Part shown: in pieces, positions 22,503-31,727 of the stretch
Position numbering within the stretch: the stretch's first letter is position 1
Layout: the number at the start of each line of letters is the position of its first letter
Source of the DNA: Mayfieldus sp963781495
GTDB lineage: Bacteria; Actinomycetota; Thermoleophilia; Solirubrobacterales; 70-9
Direction: 5' to 3'
DNA: 64,000 nt
NCBI GenBank assembly: GCA_963781495.1
Contig: CAWAFX010000002.1
Coordinates: 1,116,001 to 1,180,000 of the forward strand
Notes under the pieces: model-generated
Seen by the model: only the letters and a program-made list of their open reading frames with translations
What the model was told of the DNA's origin: nothing
The model's database searches: none
Position numbers and translations under genes: made by a program

Positions 22503-25500
22503 TCAGCCCGCCAGGCTGCGCACCCGCGCCAGCTGCGGCTCGACGGTCGGGGTGCGGCGCTCCTCGCCGAAGAGGTTCTGCATCCAGCCAGGCAGCCACC
22601 AGATCCGGTCACCGGCCAGGCGCATCGCCGCCGGCAGCAGGATCAGCCGCACGACGGTCGCGTCGAGCAGCACCGCCACCGTCAGCCCGAGCCCCAGCTC
22701 GCGCATGCTGGTGATCGGCGACAGCGCGAAGGCGACGAAGACGCCGGTCATGATCAAGGCGGCGCCGGTGACGACGCCGGCGGTGCGGCGAAGGCCGTAT
22801 GCGATCGCCTCGTCGGTGTCGCCGCTGCGCAGATAGCCCTCGCGCATCCGCGCCAGCAGGAATACCTCGTAGTCGATCGAGAGCGCGAAGACGACGGCGA
22901 AGATCGAGGTCCGCATGATGTCGTCGATGAAGCCGGGGCCGCCGAGCGGGGCGCTGCCGGTGAAGCAGAGGGTGAGGATGCCGAAGGCCGCTACCACGGT
23001 CAGCACGTTGAGGGCGACTGCGATCAGCGGCAGCAGCAGCGAGCGCAGCAGCGGCACCAGGACCAGGAAGGTCACCGCACAGAGCAGCGCGACCATCAGC
23101 GGGAAGCGGTTCGAGACCGCGGTGTCGAAGTCCTGAAGGTCCGGAGCCGGGCCGCCGACCCCGACCTCGGTGTGGGTGCGGCGCCCCAGTGCCGCAGCTT
23201 CGGCGTCGAGCTTCTTGCGCAGCGGGTCGCCGGCGCGGTCCGAGGCGCCGTGCTCGACGACGAGGATGCGGGCGGCGGTGCCGCCGTTCTCCAGGTTCAC
23301 CGCCTGCGAGGCGGCGGAGCGGGTCGTCGAGTCGGAGGTGTCGACCGCGGCCAGAGTTGCGTAGCCGGAGCCCAGCACCTTGCCCAGCTTGCCGGTCTTG
23401 GCCAGCTGCTTGCCGGCCTGCGCGGTGCGGGCCTCGAAGGTGACGACGCCGCGCTTCAGCCGCTGCACGCCGGAGACGAGCTTGCCGGTCCGCTGCTCGC
23501 CGCTTGCCAGGCCGCCGGCGAGGCTACGGGCGCCACTCTGCAGCCGGCCGACCCCGGCCGCGAGGCTGCCCGCTCCGCCCTGCAGCCGCGCCAGCCCGGA
23601 GCTCAGGCTGCCAGCACCCTGGACGGCCTGGCGGCCGCCGTTGCGCAGGCGGTTGGCGCCGGCGCTGATCCGCTGCAGCGCCTGGCGCAGGTTGCCGCTG
23701 CCGCGGGTCAGGCGCTTGGTCCCGTTGATCAGCTTCACGGTCCGGGTGTGGATGCGGGAGACGGCATTCGCCGCCTGGTCTGCTCCGTCGCTGGCGCCGG
23801 CCAGCGCGGCGTCGAGCCCGTCGTAGCCGGGGCTGACCTTCTGCCCGGTGAGGGGATCGGTGCCGGAGATCGCCGCCTTGGCGGCGTCAACGGCCTTGTA
23901 GACCTGGAAGTACTGGGGATCGCTCTTGGCCGGGCCGCCCATCCTGTCCAGCGCCGCCAGCGCCTGGTCGAGGTTGTCGTTGGCGACGCCGACCGGCTGG
24001 CGCAGGTCGGTCAAGCCCTGCTTCGCGCTCAACAGCTCGCTGCGCAGCTGCTTGACCTTCGGCAGCCCGTGGGCCGCCCCGTGGCGGATCTGCAGGATTC
24101 CCGCCCGCAGCCGGCCGGCGCCGCTGCGGGCCTGACCCGACCCGCTGGCGAGCTTCGCCAGGCCCGGAGAGCTGCGGTCCAGCCCGCTCTGCAGCAGGTC
24201 CGCCCCGTGCTGGGCGGAGGCGAGGCCGTCCTGGATCTGCAGCGCGCCGGCCTGGCCCTGGTCGCTTCCCGAGGCGATCCTCTGGGCGCCGGCGCTGGCG
24301 GTCGAGAGTCCGCTGCGCAGCTGCGCCGTCCCCTTCGCGGCCCGGCTCAGCCCGTGATCGAGCCGGCTCAGCGCCCGCTTGCTGTGCGAGAGCTGCTTGC
24401 GGCCCTTGACCAGCTGCTTGGAGGCATCGGCGAGCGGCGCCGTCTGGGTGGCGATCACGCCGGGACCGAAGACGGCCTGCACCCTCTTGTCGGAGGCGAG
24501 GTGGTTCTGGAAGCTCTGGATCTCGCGCAGCCGCTGCGGCGTGGTGACGGCGCCGTCGGGGGAGGCGACCGTGATCTCGTACGGCGCTCCCCAACCGTCG
24601 CCGAGGGTCTGGGTGATCGCGTCGAAGTCGCGGCGCTCGGGGGCGCTCTTGGGCAGGATGCGCGGGTCCGGGGGGCCGGTCTCGATCGCCAGCGCCGGCG
24701 CCGCGAGCGCGACCATCAGGATCAGGACCAGCCCGCCGGCCAGGGCGGGCCTGCGCAGAATCCCCAGCGCGGTGCCGGCCAGTCCGGCGCGCTCGGCCGA
24801 GCCGGTCCCGAAGCGGTAGGCGTTGATGCGCTCGCCGAGCAGCATCAGCGTCGCCGGCAGCGCGACGCTGGCGCTGATCACGCTGAGGACCGCAGCGACC
24901 AGCACCCCGACGACGCTGGAGAGCATGATCGTGCCCGGGGCGACGAAGAGCGCCGCCAGCATCGCCACGCCGAGCGCCAGCCCGGCGAAGCGGACTGTCT
25001 GTCCGGCGCTGGAGACCGCCGTCTGGGCGGCGAAGCGGACGTCCTGGCCGGTCGCCAGCTCTTCGCGGAAGCGCGAGACGAGTAAGAGCGAGTAGTCCAC
25101 CCCCAGCGCCAGACCCATCATCGAGGCGAGGTTGAAGGCGACGACGTCGAGGTCGGTGACGCGGTTGATCAGGTCCAGCACGCCGCCCGCCGCCCCGACC
25201 GTGGTCAGGCCGAGCAGCAGCGGCACCGCCGCCGCAACCGGGCTGCGGAAGACAAGCAGCAGGATGATGATCAGCAGCGGCGCCGCGATCATCTCCGCCC
25301 GCTCGATCGCTTTCACGGTGCCGCTGTAGACGGCGTTGGCGATGTCGGGATATCCGGTCATGTGGGCCACAACGGGAGCCCTGACGTCGCGGGCCAGCAG
25401 CTCGCGGATCCGCGGCACCGCATCCTTGCTCGTGGTCTCGAAGGAGTCCTGGACCCGCAGCAGCAGAACCGCTTCGTCGGGCCGTTTGCGCAGCGCCCGC

Positions 25501-25805
25501 CCCATGCCCCCGGTCCAGGGGCTGGCGACCGATACCCGGGGCTCGCGGTCGAGGTCGCGGGCCAGCCGCGGACCCTCCTGGTCCAGAGCCGAGGAGGGGC
25601 CCTTGAGCAGGACCATCAGGCCCCAGCTGTCGCCGAAGCGCGACTTCTGCAGCGCCTCGGCCCGCCCCGACTTGGTGCCGGGGATGAGGATGTTGGTCCG
25701 GTGCAGGCGATTGCCGACCCCGATCCCCAGCAGCGCCAGGACACCGATGATCGCGCCCCAGACGGCAAGCGTGCGGCGAGGCTGGCTCAGTGCGTGGCGA
25801 ATCAT
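22503..25805 (-). CDS. Giant MMPL/RND-type transporter with YhgE-like coiled repeat domain
   Basis: The protein has 1,100 residues. Two MMPL membrane modules (about 1-385 and 890-1,090) each carry the six-helix core (VAFNLASMMGLALGVDYSLLLVSRFREE; FAVVFALSIDYEVFLLARMREGY, with the intramembrane Asp). Between them, residues 455-830 form a long extracytoplasmic region of repeated L-x2-G/S-x3-G motifs, as in YhgE/Pip-type proteins. Such transporters export lipids or similar amphiphiles using the proton gradient. No lipid-synthesis gene is adjacent to identify the cargo. Confidence 0.85.
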   Translation of the reverse strand: MIRHALSQPRRTLAVWGAIIGVLALLGIGVGNRLHRTNILIPGTKSGRAEALQKSRFGDSWGLMVLLKGPSSALDQEGPRLARDLDREPRVSVASPWTGGMGRALRKRPDEAVLLLRVQDSFETTSKDAVPRIRELLARDVRAPVVAHMTGYPDIANAVYSGTVKAIERAEMIAAPLLIIILLLVFRSPVAAAVPLLLGLTTVGAAGGVLDLINRVTDLDVVAFNLASMMGLALGVDYSLLLVSRFREELATGQDVRFAAQTAVSSAGQTVRFAGLALGVAMLAALFVAPGTIMLSSVVGVLVAAVLSVISASVALPATLMLLGERINAYRFGTGSAERAGLAGTALGILRRPALAGGLVLILMVALAAPALAIETGPPDPRILPKSAPERRDFDAITQTLGDGWGAPYEITVASPDGAVTTPQRLREIQSFQNHLASDKRVQAVFGPGVIATQTAPLADASKQLVKGRKQLSHSKRALSRLDHGLSRAAKGTAQLRSGLSTASAGAQRIASGSDQGQAGALQIQDGLASAQHGADLLQSGLDRSSPGLAKLASGSGQARSGAGRLRAGILQIRHGAAHGLPKVKQLRSELLSAKQGLTDLRQPVGVANDNLDQALAALDRMGGPAKSDPQYFQVYKAVDAAKAAISGTDPLTGQKVSPGYDGLDAALAGASDGADQAANAVSRIHTRTVKLINGTKRLTRGSGNLRQALQRISAGANRLRNGGRQAVQGAGSLSSGLARLQGGAGSLAAGVGRLQSGARSLAGGLASGEQRTGKLVSGVQRLKRGVVTFEARTAQAGKQLAKTGKLGKVLGSGYATLAAVDTSDSTTRSAASQAVNLENGGTAARILVVEHGASDRAGDPLRKKLDAEAAALGRRTHTEVGVGGPAPDLQDFDTAVSNRFPLMVALLCAVTFLVLVPLLRSLLLPLIAVALNVLTVVAAFGILTLCFTGSAPLGGPGFIDDIMRTSIFAVVFALSIDYEVFLLARMREGYLRSGDTDEAIAYGLRRTAGVVTGAALIMTGVFVAFALSPITSMRELGLGLTVAVLLDATVVRLILLPAAMRLAGDRIWWLPGWMQNLFGEERRTPTVEPQLARVRSLAG

Positions 25806-25896
25806 CAGAATCTCATCGGTGCCGCAGGCATCGTTCCTGAGGCGCGCAGCGCCCCACGCACGAATAAATGCCTGCGAGGCGCCCGAAAAGCGGGGT

Positions 25897-25902
25897 TATG
25901 CT
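25897..25902 (+). promoter_or_regulatory. -10 hexamer TATGCT, leaderless DUF6636-like gene
   Basis: TATGCT ends 8 nt before ATG 25911, with no ribosome site between. Confidence 0.5.
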
Positions 25903-25910
25903 GCCCGCCG

Positions 25911-26459
25911 ATGGCGCGCCGGCCGACCTTCCTGCTGATCGCGATCGCGGCGGCGCTGCTGCTCGCCTCCTGCGGTGGCGGGGGCGACGGCACGACCGTG
26001 ATCCAGAAGACGGTCACCGAGCAGCCCCCGGCCCAGCCGAGCACGACCAGCGGGCAGAGCACGAGCACGACCGGGTCCCCGACGACGCCCGCGCCGGCGG
26101 CACCGGCCCGTCAGCTGACCGCCTTTCAGCTGCCCTCGCGCAACATCGGCTGCTACATCTCGACCCAGTTCGGAGGCAACGCCCGCTGCGACATCCGCGA
26201 GAAGACGTGGACTCCGCCGCCGAAGCCGGCCCGCTGCGACCTCGACTGGGGCGGCGGGCTAGAGGTCAGCGGCAAGGGCCCGGCGATGGTCGTCTGCGCC
26301 GGCGACACGACCCTGAGCCAGGGGCCGGTGCTCGCATACGGCCAGCGCGCGCAGGCCGGTCCGATCGTCTGTCAGAGCAGCCAGGCCGGTGTGACCTGCA
26401 GCAAGAGCGGCAGCCGTCACGGCTTCTTTTTGTCGCGGCAGTCCTACCGCTTGTTCTGA
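25911..26459 (+). CDS. DUF6636-like lipoprotein
   Basis: The protein has 182 residues. Signal peptide with lipobox LLASC (Cys20), then a Thr/Ser/Pro linker to about 65. The domain 68-182 has FQLPSRNIGCYI, a Cys set (ARCDIRE, ARCDLDW, VVCAGD, IVCQSS, VTCSKSGSRHGFFLSRQSYRLF) and matches DUF6636, a small actinobacterial exported domain. The paired Cys residues suggest disulphides. Divergent from the MMPL transporter. Confidence 0.75.
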   Translation: MARRPTFLLIAIAAALLLASCGGGGDGTTVIQKTVTEQPPAQPSTTSGQSTSTTGSPTTPAPAAPARQLTAFQLPSRNIGCYISTQFGGNARCDIREKTWTPPPKPARCDLDWGGGLEVSGKGPAMVVCAGDTTLSQGPVLAYGQRAQAGPIVCQSSQAGVTCSKSGSRHGFFLSRQSYRLF

Positions 26460-26488
26460 GGCCCGCGAGCCCGACTACCTTCCGCGGG

Positions 26489-29128
26489 TCAGTGCGTCAC
26501 GGTGAAGGTGCGCGTCGCCGGGGTCGGATCGACGTTGCCGGCCGCGTCTATCGCCCGCACCCGGAAGGTGTGGCTTCCGAAGGAAAGGTTGGAAAGCGTC
26601 TTCGGTGAGCTGCAGGCGCTGAAGGCGGCGCCATCGAGGCTGCACTGGAACCGGGCGCCGCTTGGCTCGCTGGAGACGAACCGGAAGCTCTGGTTGCGGT
26701 CGCGGGTGCTGCCGGAGGGCCCGGACGTGATCGTCGTATCGGGCGCATGGGTGTCGACCGTGAAGGTCCTGCCGGCGGGAGTCTGGTCGGTGTTGCCCGC
26801 CGCGTCGATCGCCCGCACCTGGAAAGTGTGGGCACCATCGGAGAGTGCCGCTGTCGTGTGGCTCGCCCCTGGCCCACTGCAGGGCGTAAACGCGGCGGAG
26901 TCGGTGCGACATTGAAAATGCGAACCGGGTTCTGACGATGAAAAGCGGAAGGTCGGGGTCGAGTCGCTGGTCGGACCCGACGGACCGGAGGAGATCGTCG
27001 TGTTGGGAGCGTGCGTGTCGACGATGAACAGACGGTTGGCGGGGCTGCGGTCGGTGTTGCCCGCCGGGTCTGTGGCGCGCACGCGGAACACGTGCAGGCC
27101 ATCCGCCAGGGCATGGGCCGGGGTGTGAGTTGCGCCCGGGCCACTGCAGGGCCCGAAAGCCGCGAGGTCGATGCTGCAGCGGAAGGTCGAGCTGGCCTCG
27201 TTGGATGCGAAGCCGAACGTCGGGGTCGAGTCGTTGGTCACCGCCGGCCCTGACGTAATCGTCGTCTCGGGCGGCGTCGTGTCCACGCTGCTGACTCCGA
27301 AGTTCCAGGTGCTGGCTTGCGAGGTCCGCACCGTCAGCGCGATGCCGTTGGCGGTCGCCGCCCGTCCGGCGACGCAGGGATCCGGAGTTGCGCTTGTGCC
27401 GGCGCCGGCATCGCAGTCGGGCATCACGGTCCCATCCCGGAACACCTGCACATTTGTCTGGTTTGCCCCCGGCGGAAGCAGCGAGGCGTCGATGCGGAAC
27501 TGAATGACCAGCGGACTCTCGACGGTCTCGGTCGGCGCGGTGATCTGCACCTCCTGGCCGAGCAGCGTGAAGCCGGTCGGATCCGGCATGGTGGTGGCAC
27601 CTTCGTCGATCGTGACGTTGCCCCCGGTGGGAGTCGTGATCGAGGTGCCGAGCGGGTCGGCCGAGCTGGTCGCCGAATTGGTCGAGACCGTGCCGCCGGC
27701 AACCGCGTGACCGTCAACCGAATCGATCGGGGGCGGCGTTTCGCCGAGCTCATGCAGGAAGACATCAGCCTGACCATTGGCATCCCCGGAGACCAGGTTG
27801 GTCGCTCCGGAGCCAAAAGCTACATAGTGGCCGTCGGCGCTCAGGGCGGGATTATCGGCCGATGAGTCGGGCGGGTTCCCAGCGCTGTCTACGTCGACCC
27901 GCTGAGTGGCCCCGGTCTGGCGATCGTGGACGAAGACGTCCCAGGTTCCGGGCGCGGTGTCGTCGGGGACGAGGTGGGGAACCTGCGCCTTGAAGGCGAC
28001 GTAGCGACCGTCGGCGCTCATCGACACGTACTGCAGGTGGCCGAACCCGGCCGGCTGGTTCCCGGCGCTGTCGACGCTAACCCGCTCGGTGGTGCCGGTC
28101 TGGCGGTCGCGGACGAAGGCGTCTTCGTCATTGGTGTCGCCGGGAACGAGATTGCTGGCACGTGACCAGAAGGCGACATAGCGGTTGTCGGCGCTGAACG
28201 CGCCGACGTCGCAGCCGGTGCCGACGCCTCCGCAGAAATTCCCTGGAGTGCCGTCGCTGCTCTGATCGAGCAGATCCGTGGCACCGGTCTGGCGGTCGTG
28301 GATGAAGACGTGTCCACTACCGTTGTTGTTGCCTTCGGGAGTCAGGTTTGACGCCAGCGACCCAAAGCCCACGTAGCGTCCGTCGGGGCTGATCACCGGA
28401 TCGACGCTGGAGCTGTCCCCCTCGTTTCCTGCTCCGTCGACGCTAACCCGCTCGGTCGTTCCGGTCTGGCGGTCGTGGACGAAGGCGTCTGATTGTCCGT
28501 TGGTATCGCCGCTGACGAGATTGTCAGCGTCGGACCAGAAGGTGACAAAACGGCCGTCGGCGCTGATAAACGCCGGAACCTGCGAGGTAAAGCTGTGATT
28601 GTCGCCCTCGTTGCCGGCGTTGTCGACGCTGACCCGCTCCGTGGTGCCTGCTTGGCGGTCTCGGACGAAGACGTCGAGTGCGCCATTGACGTCTCCGGAG
28701 ACCATGTTCGATGCAAAGGATTCGAACGCGACGTAGCGTCCGTCGGCGCTGATCGACGGCTGGCCGTTGAATCCGTCTGTCTCGTTGCCGGCGCTGTCGA
28801 CGCTGACCCGCTCGGTGGTGCCGGTCTGGCGGTCGCGGACGAAGACGTCACTCTGTCCGTTCGTGTCCCCGGGAACGAGATTGTCGGCGCTGGAGGCGAA
28901 GGCAACGTAGCGGCCGTCGGCGCTCAGCGCCGGGCCACCGCTGCTTCCGTTGCCCTGGTTACCGGCGTTGTCGACGCTTACCAGCGAGGTGTCGCCGGGA
29001 CTGGCGAAGGCGGTAAGGGCAGCTGCCAGCGAGACGAGGACGGCCAGAAGCAGGGCGGGCGCTGCTTTGCGGACGAGTCGACGCGAATGGGCAACCTGCG
29101 ACGCGTTTGAGCGGAACGAGTGGGACAA
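26489..29128 (-). CDS. Secreted PD40 beta-propeller protein with Ig-like repeats
   Basis: The protein has 879 residues. Signal peptide 1-42. Residues 45-480 hold seven PD40/TolB-like repeats, each with ALSADGRYVAF-type and DVFVRDRQTGTTERVSVD-type halves, forming a propeller. A linker with IDEGATTMPDPTGF follows, then three Ig-like repeats of about 90 residues (610-879), each starting with (H)APxTTIxSGP and containing FRCS/FQCR...FxxCSGP Cys pairs and VRAIDAAGNTD. No sortase motif or membrane anchor at the end. A surface or secreted binding protein is likely. TTG 29128 has AAAGGAG 6 nt upstream. Confidence 0.8.
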   Translation of the reverse strand: MSHSFRSNASQVAHSRRLVRKAAPALLLAVLVSLAAALTAFASPGDTSLVSVDNAGNQGNGSSGGPALSADGRYVAFASSADNLVPGDTNGQSDVFVRDRQTGTTERVSVDSAGNETDGFNGQPSISADGRYVAFESFASNMVSGDVNGALDVFVRDRQAGTTERVSVDNAGNEGDNHSFTSQVPAFISADGRFVTFWSDADNLVSGDTNGQSDAFVHDRQTGTTERVSVDGAGNEGDSSSVDPVISPDGRYVGFGSLASNLTPEGNNNGSGHVFIHDRQTGATDLLDQSSDGTPGNFCGGVGTGCDVGAFSADNRYVAFWSRASNLVPGDTNDEDAFVRDRQTGTTERVSVDSAGNQPAGFGHLQYVSMSADGRYVAFKAQVPHLVPDDTAPGTWDVFVHDRQTGATQRVDVDSAGNPPDSSADNPALSADGHYVAFGSGATNLVSGDANGQADVFLHELGETPPPIDSVDGHAVAGGTVSTNSATSSADPLGTSITTPTGGNVTIDEGATTMPDPTGFTLLGQEVQITAPTETVESPLVIQFRIDASLLPPGANQTNVQVFRDGTVMPDCDAGAGTSATPDPCVAGRAATANGIALTVRTSQASTWNFGVSSVDTTPPETTITSGPAVTNDSTPTFGFASNEASSTFRCSIDLAAFGPCSGPGATHTPAHALADGLHVFRVRATDPAGNTDRSPANRLFIVDTHAPNTTISSGPSGPTSDSTPTFRFSSSEPGSHFQCRTDSAAFTPCSGPGASHTTAALSDGAHTFQVRAIDAAGNTDQTPAGRTFTVDTHAPDTTITSGPSGSTRDRNQSFRFVSSEPSGARFQCSLDGAAFSACSSPKTLSNLSFGSHTFRVRAIDAAGNVDPTPATRTFTVTH

Positions 29129-29169
29129 GACCGACTCCTTTGCTCCCCCTAGTGAGCAAGCTTGCCCCG

Positions 29170-29175
29170 ACCCTA
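29170..29175 (-). promoter_or_regulatory. -10 hexamer TAGGGT for the PD40 gene
   Basis: TAGGGT on the minus strand lies 41 nt before TTG 29128. It would give a leader of about 35 nt carrying the AAAGGAG site, in contrast to the leaderless genes. Confidence 0.35.
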
Positions 29176-29216
29176 TGGCCGAAGCGCGGTAAGTCCATCC
29201 CCATTAGTGGAGGTAT

Positions 29217-30863
29217 TCAGCGAGGCGCTTCGGGCTCGTCCGGCGGCGAGCTCAGGTGCGGAATCGGCGCCTCGGTCTCGCCGCCGAGCAGGTGCTCGTC
29301 AGGCAACAGCGCCGTGTTGAGACGGTGGGCGGCGAAGATGTCGTCGAGGTCCTCGCGGGTGAGCGTCTCGCGCTCGAGTGCGTTGGTGGCGAGGTTGTTG
29401 AGGCACTCCCGGTTCAGCGACAGCAGCTGGCGGGCCCGGCTGTAGGCCATCTCCGCCAGCGCCTGGGCGTTGAGGTCGACGTCGCGCCGGGTCTGGTCGG
29501 AGCGGGAGTAGTCGGCGATCGGCAGTGCCAGCGGCGTCCCCTCCAGGGGCTCGGTGGCGACGGACATCCCGAACTCGGTCACCATCTGGACGCAGATCTT
29601 GTGCACCCGCGAGAGGTCGTCGGCGGCCCCCGAATAGGCCTCGCCGAATATCTCCTCCTCTGCCGCCCGCCCGCCGAGCGCGCAGACGACTTCGGAGAGA
29701 AGCTGCTGGCGCGAATGCAGGTAGCGGTCCTCGCTGGGCGAGTGGGCGACGAAGCCGAGCGCGGGGCCGCGGGGGACGATGCTCAAGATCTCCGGCGGGT
29801 CGAGTCCGACCAGCCTGCGGCAGAGCGCGTGCCCGGCCTCGTGGTAGGCGACGATGCGGCGCTCCTCCTCGGTCAGCCTGCGGGCCTGCTGGGAGCCGAC
29901 CGACTGCCGCAGCAGAGCCTCATCGAGGTCGTCGCGGGCGATCGCCTTGCGGCCGATGCGGCCGGCGATGATCGCCGCCTCGTTGAGCGCGTTGGCGAGC
30001 TGGGCGCCGGTCATCCCGGTCGTCTTGCGGGCGACGTCTCTGAGGTCGAGGTCCGGGCCCAGCGGCTTGTTGTGGGCGTGTGAGCGCAGGATCGCCTCGC
30101 GGCCGTCGCGGTCCGGCGGCGCGACCAGGACCTGGCGGTCGAAGCGGCCCGGCCGCAGCAGGGCGGGGTCGAGCTTTTCGACGTTGTTGGAGGCGGCGAG
30201 GACGATCACCGTGCCGGGGTCGCGCTCGAAGCCGTCGAGCTCGACCAGCAGCTGGTTCAGCGCCTGCTCGCGTTCGCTGGTTCCTCCGTCGCCGCCGCCG
30301 GTGCCGCGGTGGCCGCCGACGGCGTCGATCTCGTCGATGAAGATCACTGCCCGCCCGGCCTTGCGCGCCTCCTTGAACAGGCGCCGGATCCGGGCGGCGC
30401 CGCGGCCGACGAACATCTCGACGAAGCTGGAGCCCGAGGCGGAGAAGAAGTCGACCTTCGCCTGGGCGGCGACGGCGCGGGCGAGCATCGTCTTGCCGGT
30501 GCCGGGTGGCCCGTAGAGCAGCACACCGCGGGGTGCGGTGGCGCCGAGGGTCTCGAAGCGGGCGGGGTCCTTGAGCCATTCGGTGACGTCGATCAGCTCC
30601 GCCTTGGCGGCGTCGACGCCCTGCACCTCGTCCCAGAGCACCGGCGCGGTGCGGTTGGCCTTGACCGTCTCGGGTTTGGTCGCGCCGAGGGTGCCGCGGT
30701 AGATCGCGATGAAGACCGCCAACAGGGCGGCCATGAAAAGGACCCCGAAGACGGGATACCAATCGGTGAAAAATGCCCGCAGCGACTCGCTGGTCACGGC
30801 TTGTATGAAGAGCGTCCCTGAGATCATCCGACTGCCAATTTCTCCCCTGAGCGAGTCTGGCAT
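29217..30863 (-). CDS. FtsH-like AAA+ zinc metalloprotease with one N-terminal membrane helix
   Basis: The protein has 548 residues. One membrane helix (about 38-56) replaces the usual two helices and periplasmic domain. AAA module: Walker A GPPGTGKT at 118-125, Walker B VIFIDEID, second-region-of-homology Arg residues (LLRPGRFDRQV). Protease domain with HEAGH at 341-345 and the downstream EAYSGAADDL segment. It should unfold and degrade membrane or cytoplasmic proteins. Start is uncertain: GTG 30941 and ATG 30827 are in frame; ATG 30863 keeps clear of the divergent gene. Probably an accessory FtsH paralogue. Confidence 0.82.
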   Translation of the reverse strand: MPDSLRGEIGSRMISGTLFIQAVTSESLRAFFTDWYPVFGVLFMAALLAVFIAIYRGTLGATKPETVKANRTAPVLWDEVQGVDAAKAELIDVTEWLKDPARFETLGATAPRGVLLYGPPGTGKTMLARAVAAQAKVDFFSASGSSFVEMFVGRGAARIRRLFKEARKAGRAVIFIDEIDAVGGHRGTGGGDGGTSEREQALNQLLVELDGFERDPGTVIVLAASNNVEKLDPALLRPGRFDRQVLVAPPDRDGREAILRSHAHNKPLGPDLDLRDVARKTTGMTGAQLANALNEAAIIAGRIGRKAIARDDLDEALLRQSVGSQQARRLTEEERRIVAYHEAGHALCRRLVGLDPPEILSIVPRGPALGFVAHSPSEDRYLHSRQQLLSEVVCALGGRAAEEEIFGEAYSGAADDLSRVHKICVQMVTEFGMSVATEPLEGTPLALPIADYSRSDQTRRDVDLNAQALAEMAYSRARQLLSLNRECLNNLATNALERETLTREDLDDIFAAHRLNTALLPDEHLLGGETEAPIPHLSSPPDEPEAPR

Positions 30864-30932
30864 AGGGACGCCGATCCGCCCCCCGGATATATGGCCAATG
30901 GTCCGTCTTTTGCGTAGATCCGAATCCCCAAA

Positions 30933-31727
30933 ATGAGGCACCCGTCGCGACGTTTGCGGCCATTTGCCCTCGCCGCCGGGGCGGTGGCGCTGATCGCGAC
31001 TCTTCTGGCGCCCTCTACGGCAGCGGCGGCAGGAGTGCTGGTGGTCGGCGACAGCCTCGAGGTCGGGACCTCTCCCTACCTGCGCGGGCTGCTGCAGGGA
31101 ACCCCGCTGACCGTCGACGCACAGACCAGCCGCCCCAGCTCGACCGGGGTCGAGATCCTGCGCTCGAAGCTGCAGAGCTCAGACGAGGTCGTCGTCTTCG
31201 ACCTCGGCACCAACGACGATCCGGCCCAGCCTCAGGCCCTGGCCTCCGACCTGGCGTCTGTGCGCTCGATCGCCGGCAACCGCTGCGTCGTCGTCGCCAC
31301 CCTCAACCGCCCGCCCTACAACGGTGTCTCGATCGATGGGCTCAACCAGGCCGTGCGCAACTTCGCCGCCGGCTCCCAGCCGGCACAGCTGGTCGACTGG
31401 CATGCCGCCGCGCTCGCCAACCCCGGCCTGCTCGGCTCCGACGGCGTCCACGCGACCGCAAGCGGCTACGCGACCCGCGCGCAGCTGATCGCGCAGGGGA
31501 TCCAGAGCTGTCTCTCCGGGGCCGGGCCCAGCGCCGCCGCTCCGGCTCCCGGCGCCGGAGCGGCCCAGCCCTCGCCCCCGGTCAAGCGCCCTCCTCGGCC
31601 CGGGGCGGTCGGCGGCCTCGGGCTCGACCCGACCCTGATCGCCGCCGCGGTGACCCTGCAGCTGCCCCGGTTGGGGCCGATCGGGGTCGTGCTCAGCGCT
31701 TCGCTCGCCGTCGCGCGCAGCGCCTGA
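30933..31727 (+). CDS. Secreted SGNH/GDSL hydrolase with Pro-rich C-terminus
   Basis: The protein has 264 residues. Signal peptide 1-33. SGNH blocks: VVGDSLEVG (catalytic Ser), block III FDLGTNDD, and SDGVHAT (Asp-x2-His). Residues 195-225 are Ala/Pro-rich, followed by a hydrophobic C-terminus that could touch the membrane. It would deacylate an ester such as O-acetylated cell-wall sugar. It shares GDSLxVGTxPYL with the convergent neighbour, so the two are paralogues. Confidence 0.78.
   Translation: MRHPSRRLRPFALAAGAVALIATLLAPSTAAAAGVLVVGDSLEVGTSPYLRGLLQGTPLTVDAQTSRPSSTGVEILRSKLQSSDEVVVFDLGTNDDPAQPQALASDLASVRSIAGNRCVVVATLNRPPYNGVSIDGLNQAVRNFAAGSQPAQLVDWHAAALANPGLLGSDGVHATASGYATRAQLIAQGIQSCLSGAGPSAAAPAPGAGAAQPSPPVKRPPRPGAVGGLGLDPTLIAAAVTLQLPRLGPIGVVLSASLAVARSA

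Noticed and set aside
22503..25805. Long plus-strand frame of over 600 codons opposite the MMPL gene
   Set aside because: Ala/Gly/Arg-rich shadow with no motif; the minus frame shows both MMPL cores.
26489..29128. Repeated DNA in the PD40 gene as a CRISPR-like or mobile repeat
   Set aside because: The repeats are in-frame protein repeats of about 60 codons with diverged sequence.
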